NCBI GenBank assembly: GCA_014379405.1
Contig: JACMLU010000022.1
Coordinates: forward strand, 124,001 to 188,000
Direction: 5' to 3'
Source of the DNA: Flavobacterium sp.
GTDB taxonomy: Bacteria; Bacteroidota; Bacteroidia; Flavobacteriales; Flavobacteriaceae
Length of the DNA: 64,000 nt
Positions 37,236 through 45,343 of the stretch are shown here, one piece after another. The position numbers were made by a program, and so were the translations under genes. The number at the start of each line of letters is the position of its first letter. Position 1 is the first letter of the stretch. The notes beneath the pieces were generated by a model that was not told the origin of the DNA, made no database searches, and saw only the letters and a list, made by a program, of their open reading frames with translations.

Positions 37236-38621
37236 ATGAATAAAAAAGAAAATATAAGTTATGTAATTTTCCTTTCCATAATAGGAGCAATTGGAGGATT
37301 CCTTTTCGGTTATGATGTAGCCGTAATTTCAGGAACAATTGAGGTAGTGACCAAACAGTTTGAACTAGACAATGTGTCCGTGGGCTGGTATGTGGGTTGT
37401 GCACTTATTGGTTCTATTGTTGGAGTTGCTTTTGCAGGGAAAATTGCTGATGTTTTGGGCAGAAAATGGACAATGTTATTGGCGGCGACTTTATTTACAA
37501 CTTCAGCATTGGGATGTATGTTTGTAACTAGTTTTGAAACATTGATTTGGTGTCGTATTCTTGGCGGTATGGGAATTGGGGTAGCTTCAATCGTTTCGCC
37601 ATTGTATATTTCAGAAGTTTCTCCAGCCCGATTTAGAGGTACATTGGTTACACTGTATCAGTTAGCAATTACTATTGGAATTGTTGCTTCTTATTTTGCA
37701 AATGCAGAAGTATTAAAATGGGCAAATTCCAGTCATTTTGAAGCTGAATGGATGAGAACTATTTTCCAAACTGAGTATTGGAGAGGAATGTTGGGCTTAT
37801 GTGCTGTTCCTTCTCTTCTCTTCTTTTTAATACTATTTTTTATTCCAGAAAGCCCAAGATGGCAAATTTCTAAAAATAATTTTGCGGCTGCCGAAAAAAC
37901 ATTGACAAAATTATTAGGTTCTGAGGAGGCATCAATTCAAATCGAAAACACAAAGACGTCACTCTTAAAAAAGGAAAAATCAGACTGGAGAATTTTATTT
38001 CAACCGGGTTATAGAACTGCTTTATTTATTGGGATGAGTTTGGCTATTTTAGGCCAATTTATGGGAGTCAATGTTATTTTTTATTATGGCCCAATCATTT
38101 TTAAAGAAGCAGGAATGGCAACGCAAGGTTCGCTTGATTTTCAAATTGTTATAGGAGTGGTTAATGTGCTTTCGACTGTATTAGGAATGTATTTGATTGA
38201 TAAGATAGGCAGAAAAAAACTGGTTTATATTGGTGTTTCGGGTATGTTTTTGATGCTTATTGCAATAGGGTTTTATTTTAAAATGAATATAGGAAACCCC
38301 GAAATTTTATTGTATTTAATTATAGCTTATGTATTCTTCTGTGCGATATCGATATGCGTTGTGATTTGGGTATTAATATCCGAAATGTATCCAGTAAAAG
38401 TTCGTGGATTGGCAATGTCAATGGCCGGTTTTACGCTGTGGATTGGAACCTATTTAATAGGTCAATTAACTCCAGTTCTTCTGGAATCATTAAGTCCTGC
38501 AATTTCTTTCTGGCTATTTGCCGTTATGTGTATTCCTTATTTCCTGATTACTTATTTCTTTGTTCCAGAAACTACTGGAAAATCACTTGAGGAAATAGAA
38601 GAAATCTGGATTGCACATTAA
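37236..38621 (+). CDS. MFS sugar porter (sugar:H+ symporter family)
   Basis: A 461-residue inner-membrane transporter of the sugar porter family with about 12 helices. Signatures are GGFLFGYDVAVISGT in helix 1, a GRKWTMLL loop, FIPESPRW before the central loop and PETTGKSLEEIEEIW at the C-terminus. It would carry the freed monosaccharide or amino sugar from periplasm to cytoplasm. It is 61 nt downstream of the DUF4434 gene. Substrate identity is not determined by these motifs. Confidence 0.92.
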   Translation: MNKKENISYVIFLSIIGAIGGFLFGYDVAVISGTIEVVTKQFELDNVSVGWYVGCALIGSIVGVAFAGKIADVLGRKWTMLLAATLFTTSALGCMFVTSFETLIWCRILGGMGIGVASIVSPLYISEVSPARFRGTLVTLYQLAITIGIVASYFANAEVLKWANSSHFEAEWMRTIFQTEYWRGMLGLCAVPSLLFFLILFFIPESPRWQISKNNFAAAEKTLTKLLGSEEASIQIENTKTSLLKKEKSDWRILFQPGYRTALFIGMSLAILGQFMGVNVIFYYGPIIFKEAGMATQGSLDFQIVIGVVNVLSTVLGMYLIDKIGRKKLVYIGVSGMFLMLIAIGFYFKMNIGNPEILLYLIIAYVFFCAISICVVIWVLISEMYPVKVRGLAMSMAGFTLWIGTYLIGQLTPVLLESLSPAISFWLFAVMCIPYFLITYFFVPETTGKSLEEIEEIWIAH

Positions 38622-38681
38622 GAAAAAACAGCTACTAATACATTGTTTTAAACTTTAGTTTCACAAAATAAAAACAAATAA

Positions 38682-39944
38682 ATGAATACTATTTCTTTAG
38701 AAAAAGACAAAAAACCAACTTCAATTCTTAATGCTGCAGTTATTGTTGCAGCATTAGGTTATTTCGTAGATATTTATGATTTGCTCCTTTTTGGGATTGT
38801 GCGTACAGATAGTTTAAAAGACATAGGAATCACAGGCGATGCAATTCGTGATCAAGGTGAATATCTAATCAGTATGCAAATGTTTGGAATGCTCTTCGGG
38901 GGTATTTTATGGGGCATTTTGGGCGACAAAAAAGGGAGGATATCTGTTTTATTCGGCTCTATTTTGATCTATTCTGTTGCAAATATTGCTAATGGTATGG
39001 TAACGACTGTTGATGGATATGCTTTTTGGAGATTAATTGCGGGGATAGGACTTGCAGGTGAATTGGGAGCTGGTATTACACTTGTTGCTGAATCGTTACC
39101 TAAAGATAAGCGTGGTTACGGAACTATGATTGTTGCTTCTGTGGGAGTTTCTGGAGCTGTTGCAGCCTATTTAGTCTATCAAGTTTTTCAAGATTGGCGT
39201 TTGTGTTACTATGCTGGTGGAGTTCTTGGAATTTTATTGTTGTTTTTAAGAATAAGTATAACTGAGTCAGGAATATTTAAGAAAACTCAAGAAAACAATG
39301 AAAAGAAAGGAGACTTTTTGTCTTTATTTACTAATAAAAAAAGATTTTTCAAATACATTAATTGTATTCTTATTGGAATGCCACTTTGGTTCTTAGTGGG
39401 AATATTAATTACTTTTTCTCCTGAATTTGCCAAAGCATTAGGAATAGAGGGAGCTGATACTATTGAAGCTGGAAAGGCAATTGCGTTTTGTTATGCTGGG
39501 TTGGTTTTTGGCGATATTGCCAGTGGATTATTAAGCCAATGGTTCAAAAGTCGTAAAAAAATTATGTCTTTGTTCTTGATTTTTAATTTTATAATGATTT
39601 TTGTTTATCTGAATGCTTTCAATATATCAACTAGTATTTTCTACTTACTTTGCTTTTTAATGGGGACATCTGTAGGATATTGGGTTCTATTTGTAACTAT
39701 TGCGGCAGAGCAATTTGGTACTAATATCCGAGCAACGGTTACTACTACTGTTCCTAATTTTGTAAGAGGGTCATTACCGTTAATCATTTTAGTTTATTCT
39801 TATTTTAGAGATTCTATTTTTGAAGGCGATATTCTTATGTCAGGAATGATAGTGGGCAGCATTATATCTATAATTTCTTTATATGCTTTGTCAAAACTGA
39901 AAGAAACTTTTTCTGTTGATTTAGATTACTCGGAAACAACGTAA
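38682..39944 (+). CDS. MFS transporter (metabolite:H+ symporter-like)
   Basis: A 420-residue inner-membrane permease with about 12 helices, distinct from the preceding sugar porter. It shows the MFS loop motif GDKKGRISVLFGS after helix 2 and the block GIGLAGELGAGITLVAESLP in the first half, as in acid- or NanT-type symporters. Two different permeases side by side suggest that two products of the glycan enter the cytoplasm, for example a neutral hexose and an acidic or N-acetylated sugar. This is inference from context. Confidence 0.85.
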   Translation: MNTISLEKDKKPTSILNAAVIVAALGYFVDIYDLLLFGIVRTDSLKDIGITGDAIRDQGEYLISMQMFGMLFGGILWGILGDKKGRISVLFGSILIYSVANIANGMVTTVDGYAFWRLIAGIGLAGELGAGITLVAESLPKDKRGYGTMIVASVGVSGAVAAYLVYQVFQDWRLCYYAGGVLGILLLFLRISITESGIFKKTQENNEKKGDFLSLFTNKKRFFKYINCILIGMPLWFLVGILITFSPEFAKALGIEGADTIEAGKAIAFCYAGLVFGDIASGLLSQWFKSRKKIMSLFLIFNFIMIFVYLNAFNISTSIFYLLCFLMGTSVGYWVLFVTIAAEQFGTNIRATVTTTVPNFVRGSLPLIILVYSYFRDSIFEGDILMSGMIVGSIISIISLYALSKLKETFSVDLDYSETT

Positions 39945-40033
39945 AGTCATTGAAATGGGCTAGTTTTTTATTCCAATTATGTCTTGTTTGTTTTATGACG
40001 TGTATCTAATATTTTAAAATTAAACTAATTATT

Positions 40034-40083
40034 AAATTATTTTATTAAATGATTATCAATTAGTAAAATAATTTATATATTTG
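40034..40083 (+). promoter_or_regulatory. nagB promoter with a 15-bp-arm operator dyad
   Basis: AAATTATTTTATTAA (40034-40048) and TTAGTAAAATAATTT (40060-40074) form an inverted repeat with 14 of 15 positions matching and an 11-nt centre. The right arm abuts TATATTTG (40076-40083), which matches the -7 consensus; no good -33 TTG is visible. The placement would let a bound dimer block transcription. The arm sequence recurs with one or two changes before the first GHL10 gene (14581-14595). The likely binder is the ROK protein of this locus. No other feature was seen in the rest of the 292-bp spacer 39945-40236. Confidence 0.6.
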
Positions 40084-40236
40084 TAATGTTCATTTAATCT
40101 AAATTATATTGAGTAGAATTCAATTTCTTGGTATTTAGTTTATTCAGATATGTATCATTTATTCGAATGATTGAAATGTATCTGTTCGATTTTTATAAAT
40201 AATTTAAGCGAAGTAATAATTCATAATAATAACAAA

Positions 40237-42174
40237 ATGAAAACAGCTTTAGAATCAACACCTGACATTAGCTTTAAAAGCCCTGGTAAATTTGAAGAAA
40301 CCAGATTTGAAAAAATTCACAACGAAATTTTCAAAAATTCAGCTGAAGCTTCCATAATTGTTGCACAGGAAATGGCACAATTAATCAAATCCAAACAAGA
40401 GAAAAACAAAACTTGCGTATTGGGTTTGGCTACAGGTTCTTCTCCAATAAAGGTTTACGAAGAATTGGTACGAATGCACAAAGAAGATGGATTAAGTTTT
40501 AGCAATGTAATCACTTTCAATTTGGATGAATATTATCCAATGACAAAGGAAAACAATCAAAGTTATTTCCATTTCATGCACCAGCATTTATTCAATCACA
40601 TTGATATCAATCCGGAAAATGTAAATATTCCTGATGGTACGGTGGCATTCGAAGATTTAAATCAATACTGCACTGATTATGAAATGAAAATAAAAAATGC
40701 CGGTGGACTTGATTTTCAATTGTTGGGAATAGGTAGGACGGGTCATGTAGGTTTCAATGAGCCTGGTTCTCACATCAATTCTGGAACCCGAATCATTACT
40801 TTAGATCACATCACTAGAGTTGATGCTTCATCTGATTTCAACGGAATCGACAATGTTCCAAAAAGAGCCATAACAATGGGCGTTTCGACCATTCTTCGTT
40901 CCAAAAGAATCGTGTTGATGGCTTGGGGTCAAAACAAAGCCGACGTCATCAAGAGAACTATTCAAGGCGATATAACATCCGAAGTTCCCGCCACATTTTT
41001 GCAAAATCACACCAATGCCACTTTTGTTTTAGATCAAGCAGCCGCTTCAGAGTTGACTCGATTTAAAACCCCTTGGTTGGTTGGAGAATGCATTTGGACA
41101 CAGGAATTAAAAAGCAAGGCAATTGTTTGGTTGTGCCAAAAAACTAATCAATCTATATTAAAATTGACCGACAGGGATTACAACAATAACGGAATGTCCG
41201 ATCTTCTTGCTTCAGGTGGCTCAGCTTACGATTTGAACATTAATATGTTCAATGTTTTGCAACATACCATCACTGGATGGCCTGGAGGAAAACCCAACAC
41301 GGACGACAGCAACAGACCCGAAAGAGCCAATCCAGCCAAAAAAAGAGTGATTCTTTTTAGTCCACATCCAGACGATGACGTGATATCTATGGGAGGAACT
41401 TTTTCGAAATTGATAAAACAAGGTCACGAGGTGCATGTGGTTTATCAAACCTCTGGAAACATTGCGGTTACTGATGATGAAGCCTTAAAGTTTGCAGAAG
41501 TATGCAACGATTACATGGCCGCTGATGAATGCAGAGTTGATTTCTTGTCCATTATCAATTTCTTGAAAAACAAATCTGAGAACCAAATAGATTCTTTGGA
41601 AGTCCGAAAATTGAAAGGATTGATCAGACGAAGAGAATCATATGCTGCTGTTAGATACATTGGATTGAAAGATGAAAACACCCATTTCTTGGATATGCCT
41701 TTTTATGAAACAGGGCAAATCAAGAAAAATCCAATTGGAGCAGAAGATATCAACATTGTTGCAGATATTATTGCAAAAATAAAGCCACATCAAATTTTTG
41801 CTGCTGGCGATTTGGCTGATCCACACGGAACGCATGAAGTTTGTCTAAATGCGATTTTTGCAGCATTGAAAAAACTGAAACCAGAATCTTATATGAATGA
41901 TTGTTGGTTGTGGTTATACAGAGGAGCTTGGCACGAATGGGATTTACATGAAATTGATATGGCTGTACCATTGAGTCCGGATGAGGTAACACTCAAAAGA
42001 CACGCAATATTGTACCATCAATCTCAAAAAGATCGAGTGATGTTCCAAGGAAATGATTCCAGAGAATTTTGGGTTAGAGCCGAAGATCGCAACAAGCATA
42101 CCGCAAAATTGTATGATGATTTGGGACTTGCCGAATACGAAGCTATCGAAGCCTTCAAACGTTTTGATTATTGA
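40237..42174 (+). CDS. nagB: Glucosamine-6-phosphate deaminase fused to a PIG-L (LmbE) deacetylase domain
   Basis: A 645-residue cytoplasmic protein. Residues of about 20-280 are a NagB domain (LGLATGSSP; NLDEYY with Asp97; GHVGFNEPGS with His170 and Glu175), which converts glucosamine-6-phosphate to fructose-6-phosphate and ammonia. Residues of about 365-645 are a PIG-L/LmbE zinc deacetylase-like domain with HPDDD (from His377) and DPHGTHE. At the position of the catalytic Asp141 of E. coli NagB there is Thr168 (RTGH); I recall this substitution in other long Bacteroidota homologues. No separate NagA is present, so the fusion could deacetylate and deaminate GlcNAc-6-phosphate. The ATG at 40237 is preferred over a TTG 66 nt upstream. 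Confidence 0.88.
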   Translation: MKTALESTPDISFKSPGKFEETRFEKIHNEIFKNSAEASIIVAQEMAQLIKSKQEKNKTCVLGLATGSSPIKVYEELVRMHKEDGLSFSNVITFNLDEYYPMTKENNQSYFHFMHQHLFNHIDINPENVNIPDGTVAFEDLNQYCTDYEMKIKNAGGLDFQLLGIGRTGHVGFNEPGSHINSGTRIITLDHITRVDASSDFNGIDNVPKRAITMGVSTILRSKRIVLMAWGQNKADVIKRTIQGDITSEVPATFLQNHTNATFVLDQAAASELTRFKTPWLVGECIWTQELKSKAIVWLCQKTNQSILKLTDRDYNNNGMSDLLASGGSAYDLNINMFNVLQHTITGWPGGKPNTDDSNRPERANPAKKRVILFSPHPDDDVISMGGTFSKLIKQGHEVHVVYQTSGNIAVTDDEALKFAEVCNDYMAADECRVDFLSIINFLKNKSENQIDSLEVRKLKGLIRRRESYAAVRYIGLKDENTHFLDMPFYETGQIKKNPIGAEDINIVADIIAKIKPHQIFAAGDLADPHGTHEVCLNAIFAALKKLKPESYMNDCWLWLYRGAWHEWDLHEIDMAVPLSPDEVTLKRHAILYHQSQKDRVMFQGNDSREFWVRAEDRNKHTAKLYDDLGLAEYEAIEAFKRFDY

Positions 42175-42237
42175 TGAGAATCAATTTTATTTAGGAGATA
42201 TGAGCCCTTGTTGTTAACATAATAAATCTTTGTGTAT

Positions 42238-42354
42238 GCAACAGACAATATTAATAAAGTTTAGAATATTGGAGAGAAAGTAGCTATAAATCCCTTCCTT
42301 TCTGCAGATATTTTTATAATCATAAAAAGCTAACCTTTCGGTTGGCTTTTTTTT
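42238..42354 (+). ncRNA. Candidate structured small RNA, copy B
   Basis: This unit lies between nagB and the PorT-like gene. It carries AAATCCCTTCCTTTCTGC (42287-42304), the counterpart of the 18-nt motif in copy A. Residues 42270-42280 pair with 42294-42304 (one mismatch), leaving a 13-nt loop TAGCTATAAATCC. An outer stem AGAATAT (42263-42269) pairs with ATATTTT (42308-42314). An intrinsic terminator follows. Upstream, AATCTTTG (42225-42232) is one base off the -7 consensus and is followed by the same GTGTAT as copy A. The shared motif argues for a real RNA family; function is unknown. Confidence 0.5.
42325..42354 (+). terminator. Intrinsic terminator after nagB/small RNA B
   Basis: AAAAGCTAACC (42325-42335) pairs with GGTTGGCTTTT (42340-42350) with a single G-T pair and a TTTC loop, followed by a T run. 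It ends the small RNA and any transcript reading out of nagB, and lies 27 nt before the PorT-like start. Confidence 0.85.
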
Positions 42355-42380
42355 GTATTTTTAGCTCACAAAAATTCATT

Positions 42381-43082
42381 ATGCGATTATTCCTTGGCTG
42401 TTTACTTTTCTTAATTGCGCTTCCTGTTTTTTCACAAGAAAAAGCAAGCACAGAAAATGCTTCAAAAGTAAAAATTGATTCCCTTTATAGAGAAGACCAA
42501 TTTTATTTTGGGTTTACCCTCAATACACTGCAAGATAAACCCGTTGGCTTGACTCAAGATAAATTTTCGTCTGGGTTTACGCTTGGATTTCTTAGGGATA
42601 TGCCCATCAATACAAAAAGAACCATTGCAATAGCTCCGGGGCTTGGCTTTACATTCAATAATTACAATCAAAATCTAGCGGTTACACAGCCAAATGGAGT
42701 TCCTGTTTATACTATTATTGATCCGCTGACTGAGTATAATAAAAACAGATTTTCACATTTTTCAGTCGATGTGCCCGTGGAATTTAGGTGGCGATCATCC
42801 ACTTTTGAAAGTCACAAATTTTGGAGAATTTATGGCGGATTCAAAATGAGTTATTTGATTTATGATAAATCTGTCTATGAAGATAGCCAAGGTAAAATTT
42901 TAGTCACCAATAATAAAGACTTTTCTAAATTCCAATATGGTGCTTATGTTGTATCGGGTTATAATACAATAAATGTGTATGCTTATTATGGTTTAAATTC
43001 GTTGTTCCAATCGGCAAAAACCAATAATGAATCCATAAATATGAATTCGTTGAATATTGGAATTATGTTCTATATTCTATAA
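42381..43082 (+). CDS. PorT-family outer-membrane beta-barrel protein
   Basis: A 233-residue exported protein. The signal peptide is about 1-18 (LLFLIALPVFSQ), followed by repeated amphipathic strands (FYFGFTLNT, GFTLGFLRDMPI, IAPGLGFTFNNYN, FSVDVPVEFRWR) and a short final strand ending FYIL. This is typical of PorT/outer-membrane beta-barrel domain proteins; PorT itself is a type IX secretion component. The ATG at 42381 gives a proper signal peptide; a TTG 39 nt upstream lies in the terminator and is rejected. Its stop overlaps the convergent neighbour by 6 nt. Whether it is the secretion-system PorT or a paralogue is open. Confidence 0.7.
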   Translation: MRLFLGCLLFLIALPVFSQEKASTENASKVKIDSLYREDQFYFGFTLNTLQDKPVGLTQDKFSSGFTLGFLRDMPINTKRTIAIAPGLGFTFNNYNQNLAVTQPNGVPVYTIIDPLTEYNKNRFSHFSVDVPVEFRWRSSTFESHKFWRIYGGFKMSYLIYDKSVYEDSQGKILVTNNKDFSKFQYGAYVVSGYNTINVYAYYGLNSLFQSAKTNNESINMNSLNIGIMFYIL

Positions 43083-43688
43083 CCAAAAACGGAAAAAAAG
43101 TACTTGTGGAATAACTCCCAAAAGAAATCCAATCACTAATTCTTTAGGTGTGTGTGCATTCATTTCCAATCTTGATGAAGCTACCACGCCATTCATAAAT
43201 ATAAGAAGCGCGATCATATTGATATCTTGAGTTTGATTGTGAATACTCAATCCAATCATAAAAATTGTAAGAGCACTTATGGCGACAATATGAAGACTGG
43301 CTTTTGTTTTAAAAAACAACAAGATCAACGCCACAAAAGTGCTGAACAAACCTCCCAAAAAGAAAAAATAGAGTTCCGGAAAATGTTCTATAGTAATGCT
43401 TTTTCGAATCAATAAAATGGTCAAAAAGCACAAAATAACTAGTGGAATTTTACGTTGAGAAACCTCCGAAACCATCACGGAATCGACTTTTCCTGCGGTG
43501 CGCAACACAAAAAAAAACAGAATTGGAATCACTATCGTGATAATCACTATTTGTAAAAGGGCGAAGTATTTTTCGGGATTTGAAAAATATGAATCATTCC
43601 AAAAATAGTAATACAAGGCGGCATAGACCGGAATGAATATCGGATGGAATAAATAGGAAAAAAAAGGAAGGATTTTTTTTAAATTCAT
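43077..43688 (-). CDS. PAP2-like integral membrane protein
   Basis: A 203-residue protein with about six hydrophobic helices. The C-terminal block SSRLEMNAHTPKELVIGFLLG resembles the histidine motif of PAP2-type phosphatases/membrane haloperoxidases, but the N-terminal lysine-arginine motif is not obvious, so activity is doubtful. The ATG at 43688 is chosen. Upstream Met codons (43709 and a GTG at 43730) run into the palindromic repeat 43706-43773 and would add hydrophilic residues. The gene converges on the PorT-like gene with a 6-nt overlap. Confidence 0.6.
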   Translation of the reverse strand: MNLKKILPFFSYLFHPIFIPVYAALYYYFWNDSYFSNPEKYFALLQIVIITIVIPILFFFVLRTAGKVDSVMVSEVSQRKIPLVILCFLTILLIRKSITIEHFPELYFFFLGGLFSTFVALILLFFKTKASLHIVAISALTIFMIGLSIHNQTQDINMIALLIFMNGVVASSRLEMNAHTPKELVIGFLLGVIPQVLFFRFWL

Positions 43689-43705
43689 TCTATAAAGTTT
43701 ATTTT

Positions 43706-43773
43706 TCATTGCGAGGGACGAAGCAATCACATAACGAGAGCAATAAATAGGATTGCTTCGTTCCTCGCAATGA
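43706..43773. repeat. Short palindromic element, 'TCATTGCGAGG' type
   Basis: A 68-bp element with 23-nt arms (43706-43728 and 43751-43773) that are reverse complements apart from one base; the outer arm begins TCATTGCGAGGGACGAAG. The centre holds AATCACATAACGAGAG, close to AATCACATAACCAGAG in the element at 29159-29232, so the two families share a core. It lies between rpoN and the PAP2-like gene and may act as a terminator for rpoN. Confidence 0.75.
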
Positions 43774-43783
43774 CGAGGTAATC

Positions 43784-45259
43784 TTAAATCTTCTTCCTCA
43801 TTCTCGCCACGGGAATATCCAGTTGTTCTCGGTATTTTGCAATGGTTCTTCTGGCAATAGGATATCCTTTTTCCAAAAGAATTTCTGCCAATTGATCGTC
43901 TGGAAGCGGTTTTTGTTTGTCTTCTTCTTCAATGGTGTTTTGTAGAATTTTCTTGATTTCGAGTGTCGAAACATCTTCACCTTGATCGTTTTTCATTGCT
44001 TCCGAGAAGAATTCCTTAATCAATTTCGTTCCATAAGGAGTTTCTACATATTTGCTGTTGGCCACACGAGAAATGGTTGAAATATCCAAACCAACTAAAT
44101 CGGCAATGTCTTTCAGGATCATTGGTTTTAATTTAGTTTCATCGCCTTCCAGAAAGTATTCTTGTTGGTAATGCATAATGGCGTTCATAGTCACATAAAG
44201 CGTTTCCTGACGTTGTTTGATTGCGTCGATAAACCATTTGGCGGAATCCAATTTTTGTTTGATAAACTGAACCGCATCTTTCTGTGCATTCGATTTGTCA
44301 CGCGAACTTTTATAAGTCTGCATCATTTCCTGATAATCTTTGGAAACGTGCAAGGAAGGAGCATTTCTTCCGTTTAAGGTCAAAACCAATTCATCTTCTA
44401 CAATTCGAATGGCGAAATCAGGAACTACATGTTCGGTAATTTTGTTGCTTCCAGTAAAAGAACCTCCTGGTTTTGGATTCAGTTTTTCTATTTCGTTGAT
44501 GGCAGTTTTAAGTTGCTCATTCGAAACAGCATATTTTTGCAAGAGTTTGTCGTAATGTTTTTTGGTAAAAGCATCAAATTGGTTTTCGATGATGTCAATG
44601 GCCAAAGCCACATATTCCGTAGGAGTTTTGTGTTTCAATTGCAACAACAAACATTCCTGCAAATCACGTGCGCCAACACCCGAAGGTTCCAATTCGTGAA
44701 TGATGTGCAACATTCTCTCAACGGTTTTCTCATCGGTATAAATACCTTGGGTAAACGCCATATCATCGACCAAATCCTGAATGCTTCTCCTAATATAACC
44801 CATATCGTCAATGCTTCCTACCAAAAATTCGGCAATTTCTCGCTCGTCGTCATTCAGTATAAAAGTATTCAACTGATTGATTAAATCTTGGTGAAAGCTG
44901 ATGGGTGCCACCAATGGCGATTCGCGTTCTTCGTCGTCATCGCTGTAATTATTGGCTTGGGTTTTGTAATCTGGCGTTTCGTCGCTGCTCAGATATTCGT
45001 CAATGTTGATGTCGCTGGTATCTTCGCTGTCGTTATCATCATAATCGTCGAATTCGTCGTTGGTGTCATCGTTGTCGAATTCGTCTTTATCGTAGATTTC
45101 TTCCTCATCGCTTCCTGTTTCCAATGCCGGATTCTCGTTCATTTCTTCCAACAAACGTTGTTCGAATGCTTGCGTGGGCAATTGAATTAACTTCATCAAC
45201 TGGATTTGTTGAGGAGATAATTTTTGGGATAATTTTAGATTTAGAAATTGTTTAAGCAT
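43784..45259 (-). CDS. rpoN: RNA polymerase sigma-54 factor
   Basis: A 491-residue sigma-54. Region I is glutamine- and leucine-rich (LKLSQKLSPQQIQLMKLIQLP), and region II is an unusually long acidic linker (about residues 50-125). The core-binding domain follows, with a C-terminal RpoN box (ARRTIAKYRE, about residues 468-477) that reads the -24 promoter element. It requires AAA+ activators, none of which is encoded here. It lies downstream of asnS on the same strand across an 84-nt spacer filled by a repeat. Confidence 0.97.
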   Translation of the reverse strand: MLKQFLNLKLSQKLSPQQIQLMKLIQLPTQAFEQRLLEEMNENPALETGSDEEEIYDKDEFDNDDTNDEFDDYDDNDSEDTSDINIDEYLSSDETPDYKTQANNYSDDDEERESPLVAPISFHQDLINQLNTFILNDDEREIAEFLVGSIDDMGYIRRSIQDLVDDMAFTQGIYTDEKTVERMLHIIHELEPSGVGARDLQECLLLQLKHKTPTEYVALAIDIIENQFDAFTKKHYDKLLQKYAVSNEQLKTAINEIEKLNPKPGGSFTGSNKITEHVVPDFAIRIVEDELVLTLNGRNAPSLHVSKDYQEMMQTYKSSRDKSNAQKDAVQFIKQKLDSAKWFIDAIKQRQETLYVTMNAIMHYQQEYFLEGDETKLKPMILKDIADLVGLDISTISRVANSKYVETPYGTKLIKEFFSEAMKNDQGEDVSTLEIKKILQNTIEEEDKQKPLPDDQLAEILLEKGYPIARRTIAKYREQLDIPVARMRKKI

Positions 45260-45263
45260 TTTT

Positions 45264-45340
45264 GTTATAAGTTGTAAGTTATAGGTTGTAAGTTAAATGT
45301 TGATGATAATACGCAACATAGAACTTACAACATACAACAT
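45264..45340. repeat. Tandem/inverted GTTATAAGTTGTAA-type repeat
   Basis: Two tandem 14-bp units, GTTATAAGTTGTAA and GTTATAGGTTGTAA (starting at about 45264), are followed by an inverted version (AACTTACAACATACAAC, to about 45339). The element fills the whole space between asnS and rpoN. It is low-complexity and non-coding. Confidence 0.65.
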
Positions 45341-45343
45341 TTT

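Noticed and set aside
40171..40236. A 22-codon N-terminal extension of NagB from a TTG
   Set aside because: It is hydrophilic and non-conserved in character, and the ATG at 40237 matches the normal start of this protein family.
44429..44884. A 151-codon frame on the + strand within rpoN
   Set aside because: It is antisense to the conserved sigma-54 core and results from its codon usage; similar long antisense frames occur across asnS and the RND gene.
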